This document shows, piece by piece, positions 7,372-16,600 of a stretch of 64,000 nucleotides of DNA (position 1 is the stretch's first letter; each line of letters begins with the position of its first letter). The stretch spans positions 79,457 to 143,456 of the forward strand of contig NZ_MKXB01000189.1 in the NCBI RefSeq assembly GCF_001865245.1, given 5' to 3'. Source of the stretch: Streptomyces sp. CC53. Lineage in GTDB: Bacteria; Actinomycetota; Actinomycetes; Streptomycetales; Streptomycetaceae. Under the pieces are notes generated by a model. That model had not been told where the DNA came from, did no database searches, and saw nothing but the letters and a program-made list of their open reading frames with translations. The position numbers and the translations under genes were made by a program.

Positions 7372-10152
7372 ATGGCGATCACGTTCTCGGATGCGGGTAG
7401 TGGGGCCAGCGCCACCGCTGGAAGCAGTTTCGGTATCAGCCCGTCGTTCGCGAGCGGGGACCTGCTGGTCGTCCACATCGTCCTGGGCGACTCCGGCCGT
7501 ACGATATCGGCGCCCTCGGGGTGGACGGCCCAGTACAACACCGGCGGCCCCGAGGCCGGCCAGCAGCACGCCATCTTCACGAAGATCATGACCGGGGGTG
7601 AAAGTACCCCGCTCACGTTCTCGTGGACTGGCGGTAACTCGACGCATGCGCGTACCGCGATGAAGGTCGTGTCCAGCGTCAGCGATATCACGCTGCACAA
7701 CTTCACCGTCAGCTCAACCGCGACGGACAACGCCAGCCCCTACACAACGTCTTCCATCACTTTCGCTGGCGGCTACGCCATCTACGGTGCGGCGGGCGAA
7801 GGATCGGCTTCTTCCTCGTCCTGGTCTCAGTCGCACGGTGACACAGAGGTCGCCGACGTCACTTCCGGTACCGGAACTGGCGAGGCGGCAGCCGTTTACC
7901 GTTCGGCGAGTACGCATTCTGGCTCGGTCAGTAAGACGATCTCGTCGTCGCCGAATGACCGGTTCGCTGCTACGTGGTGGATCGCTGAGGTGCGCGAGTC
8001 TGCTGCGACGGAGGCTGCTGCGGGGCATTCGGCAGCCACGGGTACGGCGAACGCCCCCAGGCCGGCTGTCGGTACGGCCGCGGGTGCTTCGTCGGCGGTC
8101 GCCGTGGCGAACAGCGCGACGACGGCGTTGGCCGCGAGCCCGCCGGCCGGACACGCGCCTGCCAACGCGAGCGCGTTCCCTGCTGTGGGTGCGCTTGGCG
8201 CTTCGTGTGGCGCGGCCACGGTTTCGGTTGCTGTAAACGACGCGTCGGTGTCGGTGAGCGATTCCGGGCCTGCTGGCGTTGCGGCGGTGGCGGCGGTTGC
8301 CGCCGGTCCTGGTGTCGCGGTTGCGGCGTCGGCTGGTCATGCTGCTGTTGCCGGTTCTGCGCTTGGCGCTCTGGTGGACGCGGACGACACGATCGGCGAG
8401 GCGCCGGCCGTGCAGGCGGCCGTTGTCGCTGGCGACGGGGTTTTGTCGCTTGGGGCGTTGCCGGGTGTCGCTTCGGTGGGTGCCGCGGCCGGCGATGGCT
8501 CGGTAGCGGTCGGTTCAGGGGTTGGGGCTGCGGCGGCTGCCGCTGCGGTGGCCGATGGCGTGGCGGGGCTCGGGGCAGCGCCTGGGCCGGCTGCGGGCGC
8601 GGTGGCGGTCAATGATGCTGCGGTTGCCGTGGAGTCCAGTGCTTCCGCTGGGGCGGTTGCGGGTACTGCGGCAGCCAACGATGCTTCGGTGTCGTTGGGG
8701 GTCGCGGCGGGGGCGGCATCCGCGGTTGCTTCGGTCGTCGATGCTGCGGTTGATGCGGACGACACGTTGGGCGAGGCCGGCGCGGTGGCGGTGTCGGCGT
8801 CGGCTTCCGAGGCTGTCGTGGCGGTGGCGCCGCAGGCTGGTCATGCTGCCGTGTCCGGGTCGGTGTCCGATGCTGTGGTTGATGCGGATGACACGCTGGG
8901 CGAGGCCGGTATCGCTGCGGTGTCGGCGGTTGTGGGTGACGTCCGGGCGGCGGTAGCTGCTGGGGCTGATGCTGCCGCGGGTTCGGTTACGGCGAACGAT
9001 GCGACCCCGTCGTTGGCCTCGTTGCCCTCGGCCGGCCATGTTTCCGCGGCGGTCGCTGTGAACGACGGCCTGGCGGCGGTTTCTGTCGCCGCTGGGGGCG
9101 CGGCGGCGCAGGGCGTTGCGAACGATGCGACGGTGTCGTCCGAGTCGGCTACGAGCGCCCCTGCGGGTCTTGGGGCGGGTTCGGTTACGGCGAACGATGC
9201 TGCGGTGGCGGTTGCTGCTTCAGCCGGTTTGGCTGCGGTGCCGGTTGCGGCGAACGACGCGACAGCCGATCTTGCCGCGTCGCCACCTGCTGGGCACGCT
9301 TCGGTGGCGGTGTCGGCTGAGGGGTCTGTCTCTGGGGCTGGATCCTTGGCCGGCGGGGTGCCGGTTTCTGCTTCTGCTGGTGATGCGGCGGTGTCTGCTG
9401 CTGCGGGTGCAGGTCTGGCCGCGGGTGCGGGTGCCGCGGGCGATGCCGTGGCTGGTGTGGCGACGGTGTCCGGGGGAGTCGGGGTCGCTGCTGGTGCCGG
9501 GGATCCGTCGACTGCCTTGACGGCTTCTGCGGGGGTTGGGTCGGTTTCCGTTGTCGCGAATGATGCGACGGCGTCGACGGTTGCGGAGACTGATGCTCCC
9601 GCGGGTCTTGCCGCGGCAGGGGCGTCGGCCGAGGGCCCGTCGACTGCGCTCACGGTTCCGGCGGGTCATGCCGCGGCTGTGTCGGCGGCGTTCGATGCTT
9701 CGGTGTCGGTCGGTACGGAGGCGCCGGCTGGGGCTGCCGTGGTGTCGTCGCTTGTCGAGGGCGCTGTTGTGGGCCAGGGCGCCGGGGCGGGGGAGGTTTC
9801 GGCTGCGGTCGGGGCCGCTTCCGTGGCGGCGTCGATGGCGGTGGCTGTTGGTTCTGTTTCGGTGTTGGCCGGGGCGAATGATGCGACGGTGCTCATCGGT
9901 GCGGTTCCGCCGGCGGGGCATGTGGTGTCGGTGGCCGCGGCGTTTGACGCCTTGGTTGAGGTCGGTGCGCGTCCTGGTGCTGGGTTGGTGTCTGTCGGTG
10001 CCGCTGGGGTTGTTGGCGAGTCGAGTACGGCGCGTCGTGTCAATGCTGGCGCGGTCTTGGTCCAGGCCGTGACGGCGCATGTGTCGACGCCTCGCCGAGG
10101 TTTGAAGATCAGCAAGCTCAGTCGCTCCCCGTACTGGAACCGGGAGACGTAG
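7372..10152 (+). CDS. Alanine-rich repeat structural protein (926 aa), head or tail fibre-like
   Basis: Residues 1 to about 210 form a globular, Ser/Thr-rich beta domain that resembles the N-terminus of the tail protein at 18889. Residues about 215-890 are an array of roughly 20-residue repeats rich in Ala, Val, Gly and Ser. Recurring cores are ANDA(T/S/A)V, PAGHA and three copies of DADDT(I/L)GEA. The last 35 residues are basic (RRGLKISKLSRSPYWNRET). The ATG at 7372 follows GGAGGGGTGGG. The repeats suggest an extended fibre or adhesin; this is inference. The long open frames antisense to this gene are an effect of its repetitive, GC-skewed codons. Confidence 0.75.
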   Translation: MAITFSDAGSGASATAGSSFGISPSFASGDLLVVHIVLGDSGRTISAPSGWTAQYNTGGPEAGQQHAIFTKIMTGGESTPLTFSWTGGNSTHARTAMKVVSSVSDITLHNFTVSSTATDNASPYTTSSITFAGGYAIYGAAGEGSASSSSWSQSHGDTEVADVTSGTGTGEAAAVYRSASTHSGSVSKTISSSPNDRFAATWWIAEVRESAATEAAAGHSAATGTANAPRPAVGTAAGASSAVAVANSATTALAASPPAGHAPANASAFPAVGALGASCGAATVSVAVNDASVSVSDSGPAGVAAVAAVAAGPGVAVAASAGHAAVAGSALGALVDADDTIGEAPAVQAAVVAGDGVLSLGALPGVASVGAAAGDGSVAVGSGVGAAAAAAAVADGVAGLGAAPGPAAGAVAVNDAAVAVESSASAGAVAGTAAANDASVSLGVAAGAASAVASVVDAAVDADDTLGEAGAVAVSASASEAVVAVAPQAGHAAVSGSVSDAVVDADDTLGEAGIAAVSAVVGDVRAAVAAGADAAAGSVTANDATPSLASLPSAGHVSAAVAVNDGLAAVSVAAGGAAAQGVANDATVSSESATSAPAGLGAGSVTANDAAVAVAASAGLAAVPVAANDATADLAASPPAGHASVAVSAEGSVSGAGSLAGGVPVSASAGDAAVSAAAGAGLAAGAGAAGDAVAGVATVSGGVGVAAGAGDPSTALTASAGVGSVSVVANDATASTVAETDAPAGLAAAGASAEGPSTALTVPAGHAAAVSAAFDASVSVGTEAPAGAAVVSSLVEGAVVGQGAGAGEVSAAVGAASVAASMAVAVGSVSVLAGANDATVLIGAVPPAGHVVSVAAAFDALVEVGARPGAGLVSVGAAGVVGESSTARRVNAGAVLVQAVTAHVSTPRRGLKISKLSRSPYWNRET

Positions 10153-10170
10153 CGAAGGAGGTGCGTTCGT

Positions 10171-10776
10171 TTGGCCCTCGGTGATCCCTACGCGACCCGT
10201 GCCCAGCTCAAGAGCTACCTCAAGATCACCAATAGTGATCATGACGAGCAGCTCGACGACGCTCTCAGCAGCTCGACGCGCGAGATCGAGAAGCATTGCG
10301 GCAGGCAGTTCAACGACGCCGTAACGACGTCGGCGCGGGTCTTCCGCCCACTGAACAGCCGAACGGCGATCGTCGACGACTTCCACACGACCACCGGCCT
10401 CGTCATCAAGACCGACACCGATGACGACGGGGTCTATGAGACCACCTGGGCCTCTACCGACTACGAGCTGGAGCCCTTGAACGGGATCCGGGACGGCGTA
10501 CCCGGCTGGCCCTACTGGCGCATCAAGGCCGTGGAAAGCGAGCTCTTCCCCGACGGCCATCGCGCCACCCTCCAAGTGGAGGCCCGCTGGGGCTGGGCCG
10601 CGGTGCCGGCGCCTGTGAAGCAGTCCTGCCTCATCCTGGCCGCAGAAACGTTCAAGCTGGCCGGCGCCCCTCTCGGCGTGGCGGGTTTCGGGGAGTTCGG
10701 GGGCGTCCGGGTCCGGCACAACGCCATGGTGCAGCGGAAACTCCGACCGTTCTGCCGCGGCGCGAGGGTGGCGTAA
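10171..10776 (+). CDS. Head-tail connector protein (gp6-like)
   Basis: This 201-residue protein has the N-terminal pattern of phage connector or adaptor proteins (YATRAQLKSYLKI..DEQLDDALSSSTREIEKHCGRQF), where a helical bundle docks under the portal. Start is TTG at 10171 with AAGGAGGTG 8 bases upstream, and the TAA overlaps the next ATG (TAATG). The partners are the small neck proteins that follow. The call is well supported by motif, length and position. Confidence 0.8.
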   Translation: MALGDPYATRAQLKSYLKITNSDHDEQLDDALSSSTREIEKHCGRQFNDAVTTSARVFRPLNSRTAIVDDFHTTTGLVIKTDTDDDGVYETTWASTDYELEPLNGIRDGVPGWPYWRIKAVESELFPDGHRATLQVEARWGWAAVPAPVKQSCLILAAETFKLAGAPLGVAGFGEFGGVRVRHNAMVQRKLRPFCRGARVA

Positions 10777-11198
10777 TGGCGTCGCTCTCGCAGATCCGTA
10801 GTGGGATCAAGACCACGATCGAGGCCAATGTCAGCGCTCTCACGGTCTATCACAAGATGCCGGAGCAGGTGAACGGGGATTCGGTGCTCTGCGAACCCTC
10901 TGGGACTGATTTCGCCAAGTCTTTCGGTCGCGGCTTGGATGAGTACGAGTTCAATCTCTTTGTGTTCGTGCCCATGGTCGAGTGGGACAGCGCTCAGGAC
11001 CGCGTGGACGGATACATCACCGGTGCTGGAGCCAGCAGCATTCGGCAGGTCGTGTTCCAGAATCGGACTTTGGGGCTCACGTCCACGGATGCCCATATCT
11101 CGAAGATGATGGGCTACGGCGCTCAGTACAAGGTCGCCAATCTGCAATTCATCGGCGCGGCCCTGAAGCTCATCGTAGTGACGGACGGCAGCGCGTAA
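10776..11198 (+). CDS. Head-tail joining / tail terminator-like protein (140 aa)
   Basis: The start overlaps the connector stop. The product is an alpha/beta protein of 140 residues with a short helical N-terminus and internal strands (YEFNLFVFVPMVEWDSAQ). In siphoviruses this slot is held by the head closure or tail terminator protein, so that role is inferred from order and size rather than a diagnostic motif. A rho-independent terminator follows directly, separating head and tail transcription. Confidence 0.6.
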   Translation: MASLSQIRSGIKTTIEANVSALTVYHKMPEQVNGDSVLCEPSGTDFAKSFGRGLDEYEFNLFVFVPMVEWDSAQDRVDGYITGAGASSIRQVVFQNRTLGLTSTDAHISKMMGYGAQYKVANLQFIGAALKLIVVTDGSA

Positions 11199-11213
11199 CC
11201 AAAGAACTCCCCC

Positions 11214-11240
11214 AGCCCTCGCTGACGCGGGGGCTTTTTT
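11214..11240 (+). terminator. Rho-independent terminator between head and tail modules
   Basis: An 8-bp stem (AGCCCTCG with CGGGGGCT) and 6-nt loop are followed by six T. It lies 16 bases after the connector gene stop. Confidence 0.85.
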
Positions 11241-11273
11241 CATGCCCGAAAGCAGACCAAGAAGGGGACGGTA

Positions 11274-11612
11274 ATGGCCGCTCTCACAACTAACAACATT
11301 GTGTATGCCGGGACCGCTCCTACTTTCGAGTCGGCTGCGCTCTCCGACACGGCGGAAGTCGGGAAGAACAAGTTCGCCGTATACAAGAACACCGACGCCT
11401 CCACGCGGACCGTCACCATCGATGTGCCCACGGGGAATACCCCGTACACCGAAAAGGACCCGGACGTCGAGTACACGCTTGCCGCGAATACGGGAGAGCT
11501 GTGGATTCCGCTGCATTCGGATTATGACGACGGAACCGGTCGCTGCACCATCACCGTCAGCGCTATTGCTGGCGTGACGGTCGCCATCGTTCATGCCGGG
11601 TGGGTTGAGTAA
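11274..11612 (+). CDS. Putative phage structural protein (112 aa)
   Basis: A Thr/Val-rich, probably all-beta protein of 112 residues that opens the transcription unit after the terminator. RBS is GGGGACGG upstream of ATG 11274, and the TAA overlaps the next ATG. Similar small Ig-like or beta-sandwich proteins occur near tail tubes in actinophages, but no family motif can be named here. Confidence 0.5.
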   Translation: MAALTTNNIVYAGTAPTFESAALSDTAEVGKNKFAVYKNTDASTRTVTIDVPTGNTPYTEKDPDVEYTLAANTGELWIPLHSDYDDGTGRCTITVSAIAGVTVAIVHAGWVE

Positions 11613-11932
11613 TGGGGCGGCGTAAGCAGCCGCGTGTTGTCTCGCCTGAAGTCCAGGCCGCCCGCGAGGAACAGCGCCGCAAGAACCGCGAGGCCAACAA
11701 GGCCCCGAGTCGTACCCCTGAAGAACTGGCCGCCCTGGAAGAGCAACGGCGCAGGAACCGCCTTGCCAATAAGTCTCCCGCCTATCTGGCTGAGCTTGCC
11801 GAGAAGGCCAAGGAAGAGGCGGAGGCCGAAGCGCCGAAGCCGGTCGATCCAGAACCCCCGAAGGCCGAATCCGCAAAGCCTGCATTCATATCGGCCAATG
11901 AAAGGGCCGCTTTTAGGAAGAAGGGGGCCTAA
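11612..11932 (+). CDS. Charged coiled-coil phage protein (106 aa)
   Basis: The product is almost entirely polar: a long Arg/Lys/Glu helix (residues about 10-75, e.g. REEQRRKNREANK and later EEQRRRNRLANK, an internal duplication), then an Ala/Pro/Lys tail. It overlaps the previous stop (TAATG) and ends 4 bases before the tail-tube gene. Function is unknown. The duplicated E-E-Q-R-R-(K/R)-N-R motif suggests a short helical repeat with DNA- or protein-binding potential. Confidence 0.55.
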   Translation: MGRRKQPRVVSPEVQAAREEQRRKNREANKAPSRTPEELAALEEQRRRNRLANKSPAYLAELAEKAKEEAEAEAPKPVDPEPPKAESAKPAFISANERAAFRKKGA

Positions 11933-11935
11933 CCA

Positions 11936-12355
11936 ATGGCCGGAAAGCAGATTCTGACGAACTGCAAGATTGTTGTGGACGGTGTGGACTTCACCAACCA
12001 CGCCTCCTCGGTGGAGATCACTGCGTCGAAGGACGAAGTGGACACCACGTCCTTCGACGGCGCTGGCCGGGAGCGTAAGGCCGGTCTCCAGGACAACTCG
12101 TTCACCATCAACTTCCAGCAGGACTTCGACGCCAACGAGGTCGACGCCACGCTGTTCCCGCTGTGGAACAACGCCACCGAGTTCACCGTCGCCGTCCGAC
12201 CCGTCGACGCAGCGATATCCGCGACCAACCCCGAGTACAGCGGTACGTGCATCCTCCTGGAGTACACGCCGCTCGCCGGGTCTGTGGGCGACCTGTCGGA
12301 GACCGAGGTGACCTTCCCGGTTCAGCGAGGAACGTTCACCCGCGCTACGTCGTAA
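11936..12355 (+). CDS. Major tail tube protein
   Basis: A 139-residue beta-rich protein with the typical tube signature: an early V-D-G-V-D-F segment, ITASKDEVDTTSFDGAGRER, and a central FQQDFDANEVDATLFPLW. Tube proteins of this kind hexamerise around the tape measure. The position between neck proteins and the tail chaperones fits. The stop overlaps the next ATG (TAATG). RBS is the AGGGGG in the previous gene's end. Confidence 0.8.
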   Translation: MAGKQILTNCKIVVDGVDFTNHASSVEITASKDEVDTTSFDGAGRERKAGLQDNSFTINFQQDFDANEVDATLFPLWNNATEFTVAVRPVDAAISATNPEYSGTCILLEYTPLAGSVGDLSETEVTFPVQRGTFTRATS

Positions 12356-12873
12356 TGCCTGCGATCATCCGCCGCCGTGGCCGGGACATGACGTTCCTTG
12401 TCGTTCCCGGTCCGGAGGTCCAGCGCGTCAGTGCAGCGCTCGGTCAAGAGGACGTTGCGATTCCCCGCCAGTCCCGCCAGGTCGTACGGCGAGAAGCTCG
12501 CCGTTTGGCGCGGGTCGCTCAGAACAAGGTCCGGAGCCTGCCGATCGCCGGCTCTTCCGGAAGGCACACGGGCCTGCGCAGGCGTGTCGCCGCCGGAGTG
12601 CGTGTCGTCGACGTCCCCGAAGGCGCCCACGTGCAAACCACGATGGCTGAAAGAGACGAGGCCATTATCCCGTGGGGTCTTGACAGTCCGAAGGGCTGGC
12701 GCCATCCGGTATTCGGGAATCGCGAAGTCTGGGTGCAGCAGCGACCTCATGTGCATGGCTGGTTCAGGGGCACGTTCGAAGACGGCGAGCATCTGATCGA
12801 GCAGTCCCTTGAGGACGTGCTTGAGCGTTCCGCTCGTCGAATCGCTGCCGAGGGCCGCATAAGGCCCCTGTGA
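12355..12873 (+). CDS. HK97 gp10-like tail completion protein
   Basis: This 172-residue, Arg-rich protein ends with the pattern seen in gp10-like and tail-component proteins: GWRHPVFGNREVWVQQRPHVHGWF followed by an amphipathic helix. The start is the ATG overlapping the tail-tube TAA; the longer upstream frame is not coding. Its usual job is tail completion or head-tail joining, though here it follows the tube gene, an unusual but not unknown order. Confidence 0.7.
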   Translation: MPAIIRRRGRDMTFLVVPGPEVQRVSAALGQEDVAIPRQSRQVVRREARRLARVAQNKVRSLPIAGSSGRHTGLRRRVAAGVRVVDVPEGAHVQTTMAERDEAIIPWGLDSPKGWRHPVFGNREVWVQQRPHVHGWFRGTFEDGEHLIEQSLEDVLERSARRIAAEGRIRPL

Positions 12874-12968
12874 CTGGGGCGGCCGGAGGGTTTCGCGGGT
12901 TCCTCTCCGGCCGTCCCTCTTTTCAACCCGTGTGGACCCGTGACAACTCAATACAGGAGTACGAACCC

Positions 12969-13373
12969 ATGGCGCTTCTCAGCAAGGAAGAACTTCTCAA
13001 AAACGGGAAGACTCTTCCCACCAAGGTCATCGAGGTCCCCGAGTGGGGTGGCGAGGTGACGATCCGGTGCCTTACCGGAGCCGAGCGCGACAGGTACGAG
13101 GCTTCCCTCGCCCGCCTGGACCGGAAAACTGGTGCGATGGTCCCGAACCTCGTCAATTCTCGGGCCCGGCTCGTGGCGATGAGCATCGTCGACGAGACCG
13201 GTAAGCGGATGTTCTCCGACGATGACATTCTGGAGCTGGGCGGTACCTCCTCGATCGCTTTGACGCGTGTATGGGTGGCCGCATGCCAGCTGTCCGGTAT
13301 CAGCGAAGCTGAGGTTGAGGCCGCCGCGGAGGATTTCGACGAAATCCAGAGCGAGGATTCCAGCGAAGGCTAG
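12969..13373 (+). CDS. Tail assembly chaperone G
   Basis: A 134-residue acidic protein, directly before the tape measure and followed by an overlapping extension in the -1 frame. ATG 12969 is chosen because AGGAG sits 10 bases upstream; the frame extends further upstream without an RBS. The sequence EWGGEVTIRCLTGAERDRYE is typical of siphophage G-type chaperones that coat the tape measure during tail assembly. The C-terminal 25 residues are very acidic (AAAEDFDEIQSEDSSEG), where the ribosome is expected to shift. Confidence 0.8.
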   Translation: MALLSKEELLKNGKTLPTKVIEVPEWGGEVTIRCLTGAERDRYEASLARLDRKTGAMVPNLVNSRARLVAMSIVDETGKRMFSDDDILELGGTSSIALTRVWVAACQLSGISEAEVEAAAEDFDEIQSEDSSEG

Positions 13374-13642
13374 CGCTCGCTCTGGGATACCCCAGCGTTG
13401 AAGACATGCTGGACGCGATGTCCTCGGCTGAATACACGCAGTGGCGCGGTTTCGAAAGAGCCTACGGTCCGATCGATCGGCGCTACAGCGACGAAGCTCT
13501 CGCCAATATTCATGAGCAGCTACAGGCCATCACCTACCTCATCGGTGCTCAGCTGACCAGCCAGAAAAAGGGCGCCAAGAACCCGGTTCCCCAGCCCAAG
13601 CACTTCCCTCGACCCCATGAGGTCGGCAAGCACCACGACTGA
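13319..13642 (+). CDS. Tail assembly chaperone T extension, expressed by -1 frameshift
   Basis: This frame is open from about 13319 and runs past the G stop at 13371-13373. It encodes LALALGYPSVEDMLDAMSSAEYTQW, a hallmark of T-type tail chaperones, then a helical region and a short basic tail. It lies in the -1 frame relative to the G gene, so a G-T fusion of about 225 residues is expected. No perfect canonical slippery heptamer is visible between 13319 and 13371; GGATTTC at about 13329-13335 is the best candidate. Independent initiation at ATG 13406 is possible but lacks a good RBS. Confidence 0.7.
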   Translation, partial: GRRGGFRRNPERGFQRRLALALGYPSVEDMLDAMSSAEYTQWRGFERAYGPIDRRYSDEALANIHEQLQAITYLIGAQLTSQKKGAKNPVPQPKHFPRPHEVGKHHD

Positions 13643-13659
13643 GGAAGGGGGCGGCTGGG

Positions 13660-16600
13660 GTGCCGGTTACGAATCTCGGCTTCAATATCGTCAGTGCCTA
13701 CAATGGCCGCGGCGTCCGGCAGGCGCAGCGCGACATCCGGTCGCTCAACTCTCAGATCATCCGCGTCTCCAACATCACTCAGGGCGTCTCCACGATCGGA
13801 ATCGGCGCTCTCCGCGGAGTCGCGGTGGCCACCGCCCCGGCGCTGCTGACTCTTACTCGCGCTGCGACGTCTTCGGTGGCCTCGATCACCGCGATGGGCG
13901 TAGCGGCGGGTTCGGTTGGTGGCATTTTCGCCGGCGCCATGACTGGCGCGATCAAGCGCACTATCGAGATGCGGGATTCTACCGGAGCCCTGCGCGGCGA
14001 GGTCGATAAGGCAAAGGCAGCCCTGGACAAGGAGAAGGCGGCACTCGCCGGCCTCAAGCCCGGTAGCCAGGCGTACAAGAACCAGCTTGATCGGATCAAG
14101 GAAGCGCAGGCTGCTGTCACCGAGGCGCAGAACGAGTACAACGCGTCCTTGAAGAGGATGACTCCCTCTCAGAACGCGTTTCTGAAGAGCCTTGACCTGA
14201 CAACTACTGCTTGGAACAAGTTCATTGTTGCCACGCAGGACAAAACGTTGACGGTGGCCAGCCAGACCCTGACCGGTGTGGCTGGGGCGATCGGCAAGAT
14301 GAAGCCGGTTGTGGACGCGATTTTCCCAGCGGTTCAGCGGGTGAGTCAGGCATTTCAGAAGTGGGCCACCGGCTCCGGTATGGACCGGTTCATTCAGGTG
14401 CTCCTCGATAGAGGGGTTCCCGCGCTGGACGCTCTTCTTCGTGCAGGCCGGTCGGTGATGACCGTGCTCGGCGCGGGTTTCCGCGCATTCGCTCCTCTTG
14501 GCGCGAGCATGGCGAACAGCATCATGCGTGGCGCTGCGGCCATGGCGGCCTGGGCTCAGGACGGCGGGTTCCTTCGCTTCATCGAGCGGGTGCGGCAGGA
14601 CGCGCCTCAGGTCCGCGAGTTCCTGCGGGCCTTGAGGGACGGGCTCTCGCAGCTCCTCCAGGCGATCAGGGAGCTCGGACCGCTGGCGCTCGGGCTGTCG
14701 ACGGCGCTCTTGCGGATCATCGCGTCCACGCCGATCCCCGTCCTTCAGGCGATCATCCTGTCCTATACGGCATGGAAGACCGCCCTGCTGGGACTGATCG
14801 TCGTCAAGGGTCTGTTCATCGGCGTGATGGGCTTGGCGCGGGCCGCGGTCTTCGCCTACAGCCTCGCGCAGATCCTCCTGACCGGAAGCACAAGGCTGCT
14901 CGGCGCCTCGACAATGGCGCTGAGCGTGCAGCTCCTCGTCATGCAGGCCCGCATGCTGATCATCGCGGCAGCGACCAAGGTGTGGGCAGCAGCGCAGTGG
15001 CTCCTGAACATCGCCATGCGCGCGAATCCCATCATCTTGATCGTCTCCCTGATTGCCACACTGGTCGCGGGCATCATCTGGGTCGCCACCCAGACACGCT
15101 TCTTCCAGACCGTGTGGAGCGCGGTATGGAACACCGTGAAGGCCGTAGCGGACTTCATCTGGAGCGCCCTTCAGTTCGGATTCCGCGCGATGGTGACGTT
15201 CTTCGTCATCGTTTGGCAGACCGTCTCAGGCGCCCTGGTCGCTGCATGGAACGTGGTCTGGAACCTCATGCGGGTGGCCGCCCAGGTCGTCTGGACCGTC
15301 CTCCAGGCGGCGTGGAACGTCTTCATCAACACGCTCCTCACGATCTGGAACGCGGTTTCAACCGCTCTTGCGGCGGCCTGGAACGCGGTTTGGAACGGCA
15401 TCCGAGTAGCTGCACAAGCGATCTGGACCGTCCTCCAGGCGGCCTGGAACATCTTCATCAACACGCTCCTCACGATCTGGAATGTGGTTTCCACGGCCCT
15501 TGTCACGGCCTGGAACTTCGTCTGGAACGTCATAAGTACGGCCGCACAGGGGATCTGGACCATCCTTCAGGCGGCGTGGAACGTCTTCATCAACACGCTG
15601 CTGACCATTTGGAACACGGTCTCCGCTGCCCTTCGAGCGGCATGGGACCTCGTCTGGACCGGGATCCAGACCGCAGCAGAGACGGTGTGGAACTTCCTCA
15701 CCGCGGCGTGGGAAACCTTCACCAACACGCTGCAATCGATCTGGGACGGCTTCAAAGACGGGTTCATGTCCGCCATCGAAGCTGTCTGGAAAAGCATCCG
15801 GTCCACGGCCGAGTCGGTCTGGCGCAGCATCGGTGAGGTCATCGAGGGCGCCATCAACGGCATCATCGGGATCATCAACCGGATCATCGGTGCTTGGAAC
15901 AGGATCACGGGCGCTGTCGGGCTCGATTCGCTCAACATTCCGACGATCCCCACCGTCAGCATCAACTTCGCGTACGGCGGAATCGTTGGGGAGGCCCCCG
16001 GGTTCGCCAAGGGCGGCACCGTCGCAATGCACCGCAGGGGCGGTGTCCTCCCTGGGTATTCGCCCGGTCGGGACACCGTTCCGGCCATGCTCAGCCGCGG
16101 CGAGGGCGTCCTCGTGCCGGAAGCGGTCCGCGGCCTGGGGCCGAACTTCGTCCACTGGGCGAACCGGCACTTCTCCAGGGGCCGGGCCGGTAAGAACGTG
16201 GCCTACCCGGGCTACGCCGTCGGCGGGATCGCCGGCATCGAGGCGTGGCAGCGGGTCGGCGGCGACGTCGGCTGGGCCTTCCTTCAGGGCGGCGGTGTCG
16301 TCACGGGCGACGACGACACCCCGCGGCCGAACATCGGCCAGGGGGCGTTCTTCAGCAGCGACCCCAACCGCAGGGAGCGCAGCCCCAGCTTCGGTGGCGT
16401 TGCCGGTATCGGCAGTCCCGAAGCGCCGGAAGGGCCGATCAGCGGGTTCGTCACGAACGTGTTGGGATTCCTTGGGGAAGCGGCGATTCGTGCCGCGTTC
16501 AGCTTTGCGACCCGTCTGCTCGACGGCTTCAGCATGGCCGGCAACTTCGGGAAGATCCTCGTCGCGGGCACCAAGAAGATCCTCAACGCCATGATCGACG

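Noticed and set aside
7372..10152. CRISPR array because of repeats
   Set aside because: Repeats are coding, diverged and contiguous, without uniform spacers.
8515..10719. Several long antisense and alternate frames within the Ala-rich repeat gene
   Set aside because: The repeats keep all frames free of stops; only the + frame gives a start with RBS and the family N-terminus.
13319..13373. Canonical frameshift heptamer in the chaperone overlap
   Set aside because: No X-XXY-YYZ site with good re-pairing is present; only a weak candidate.
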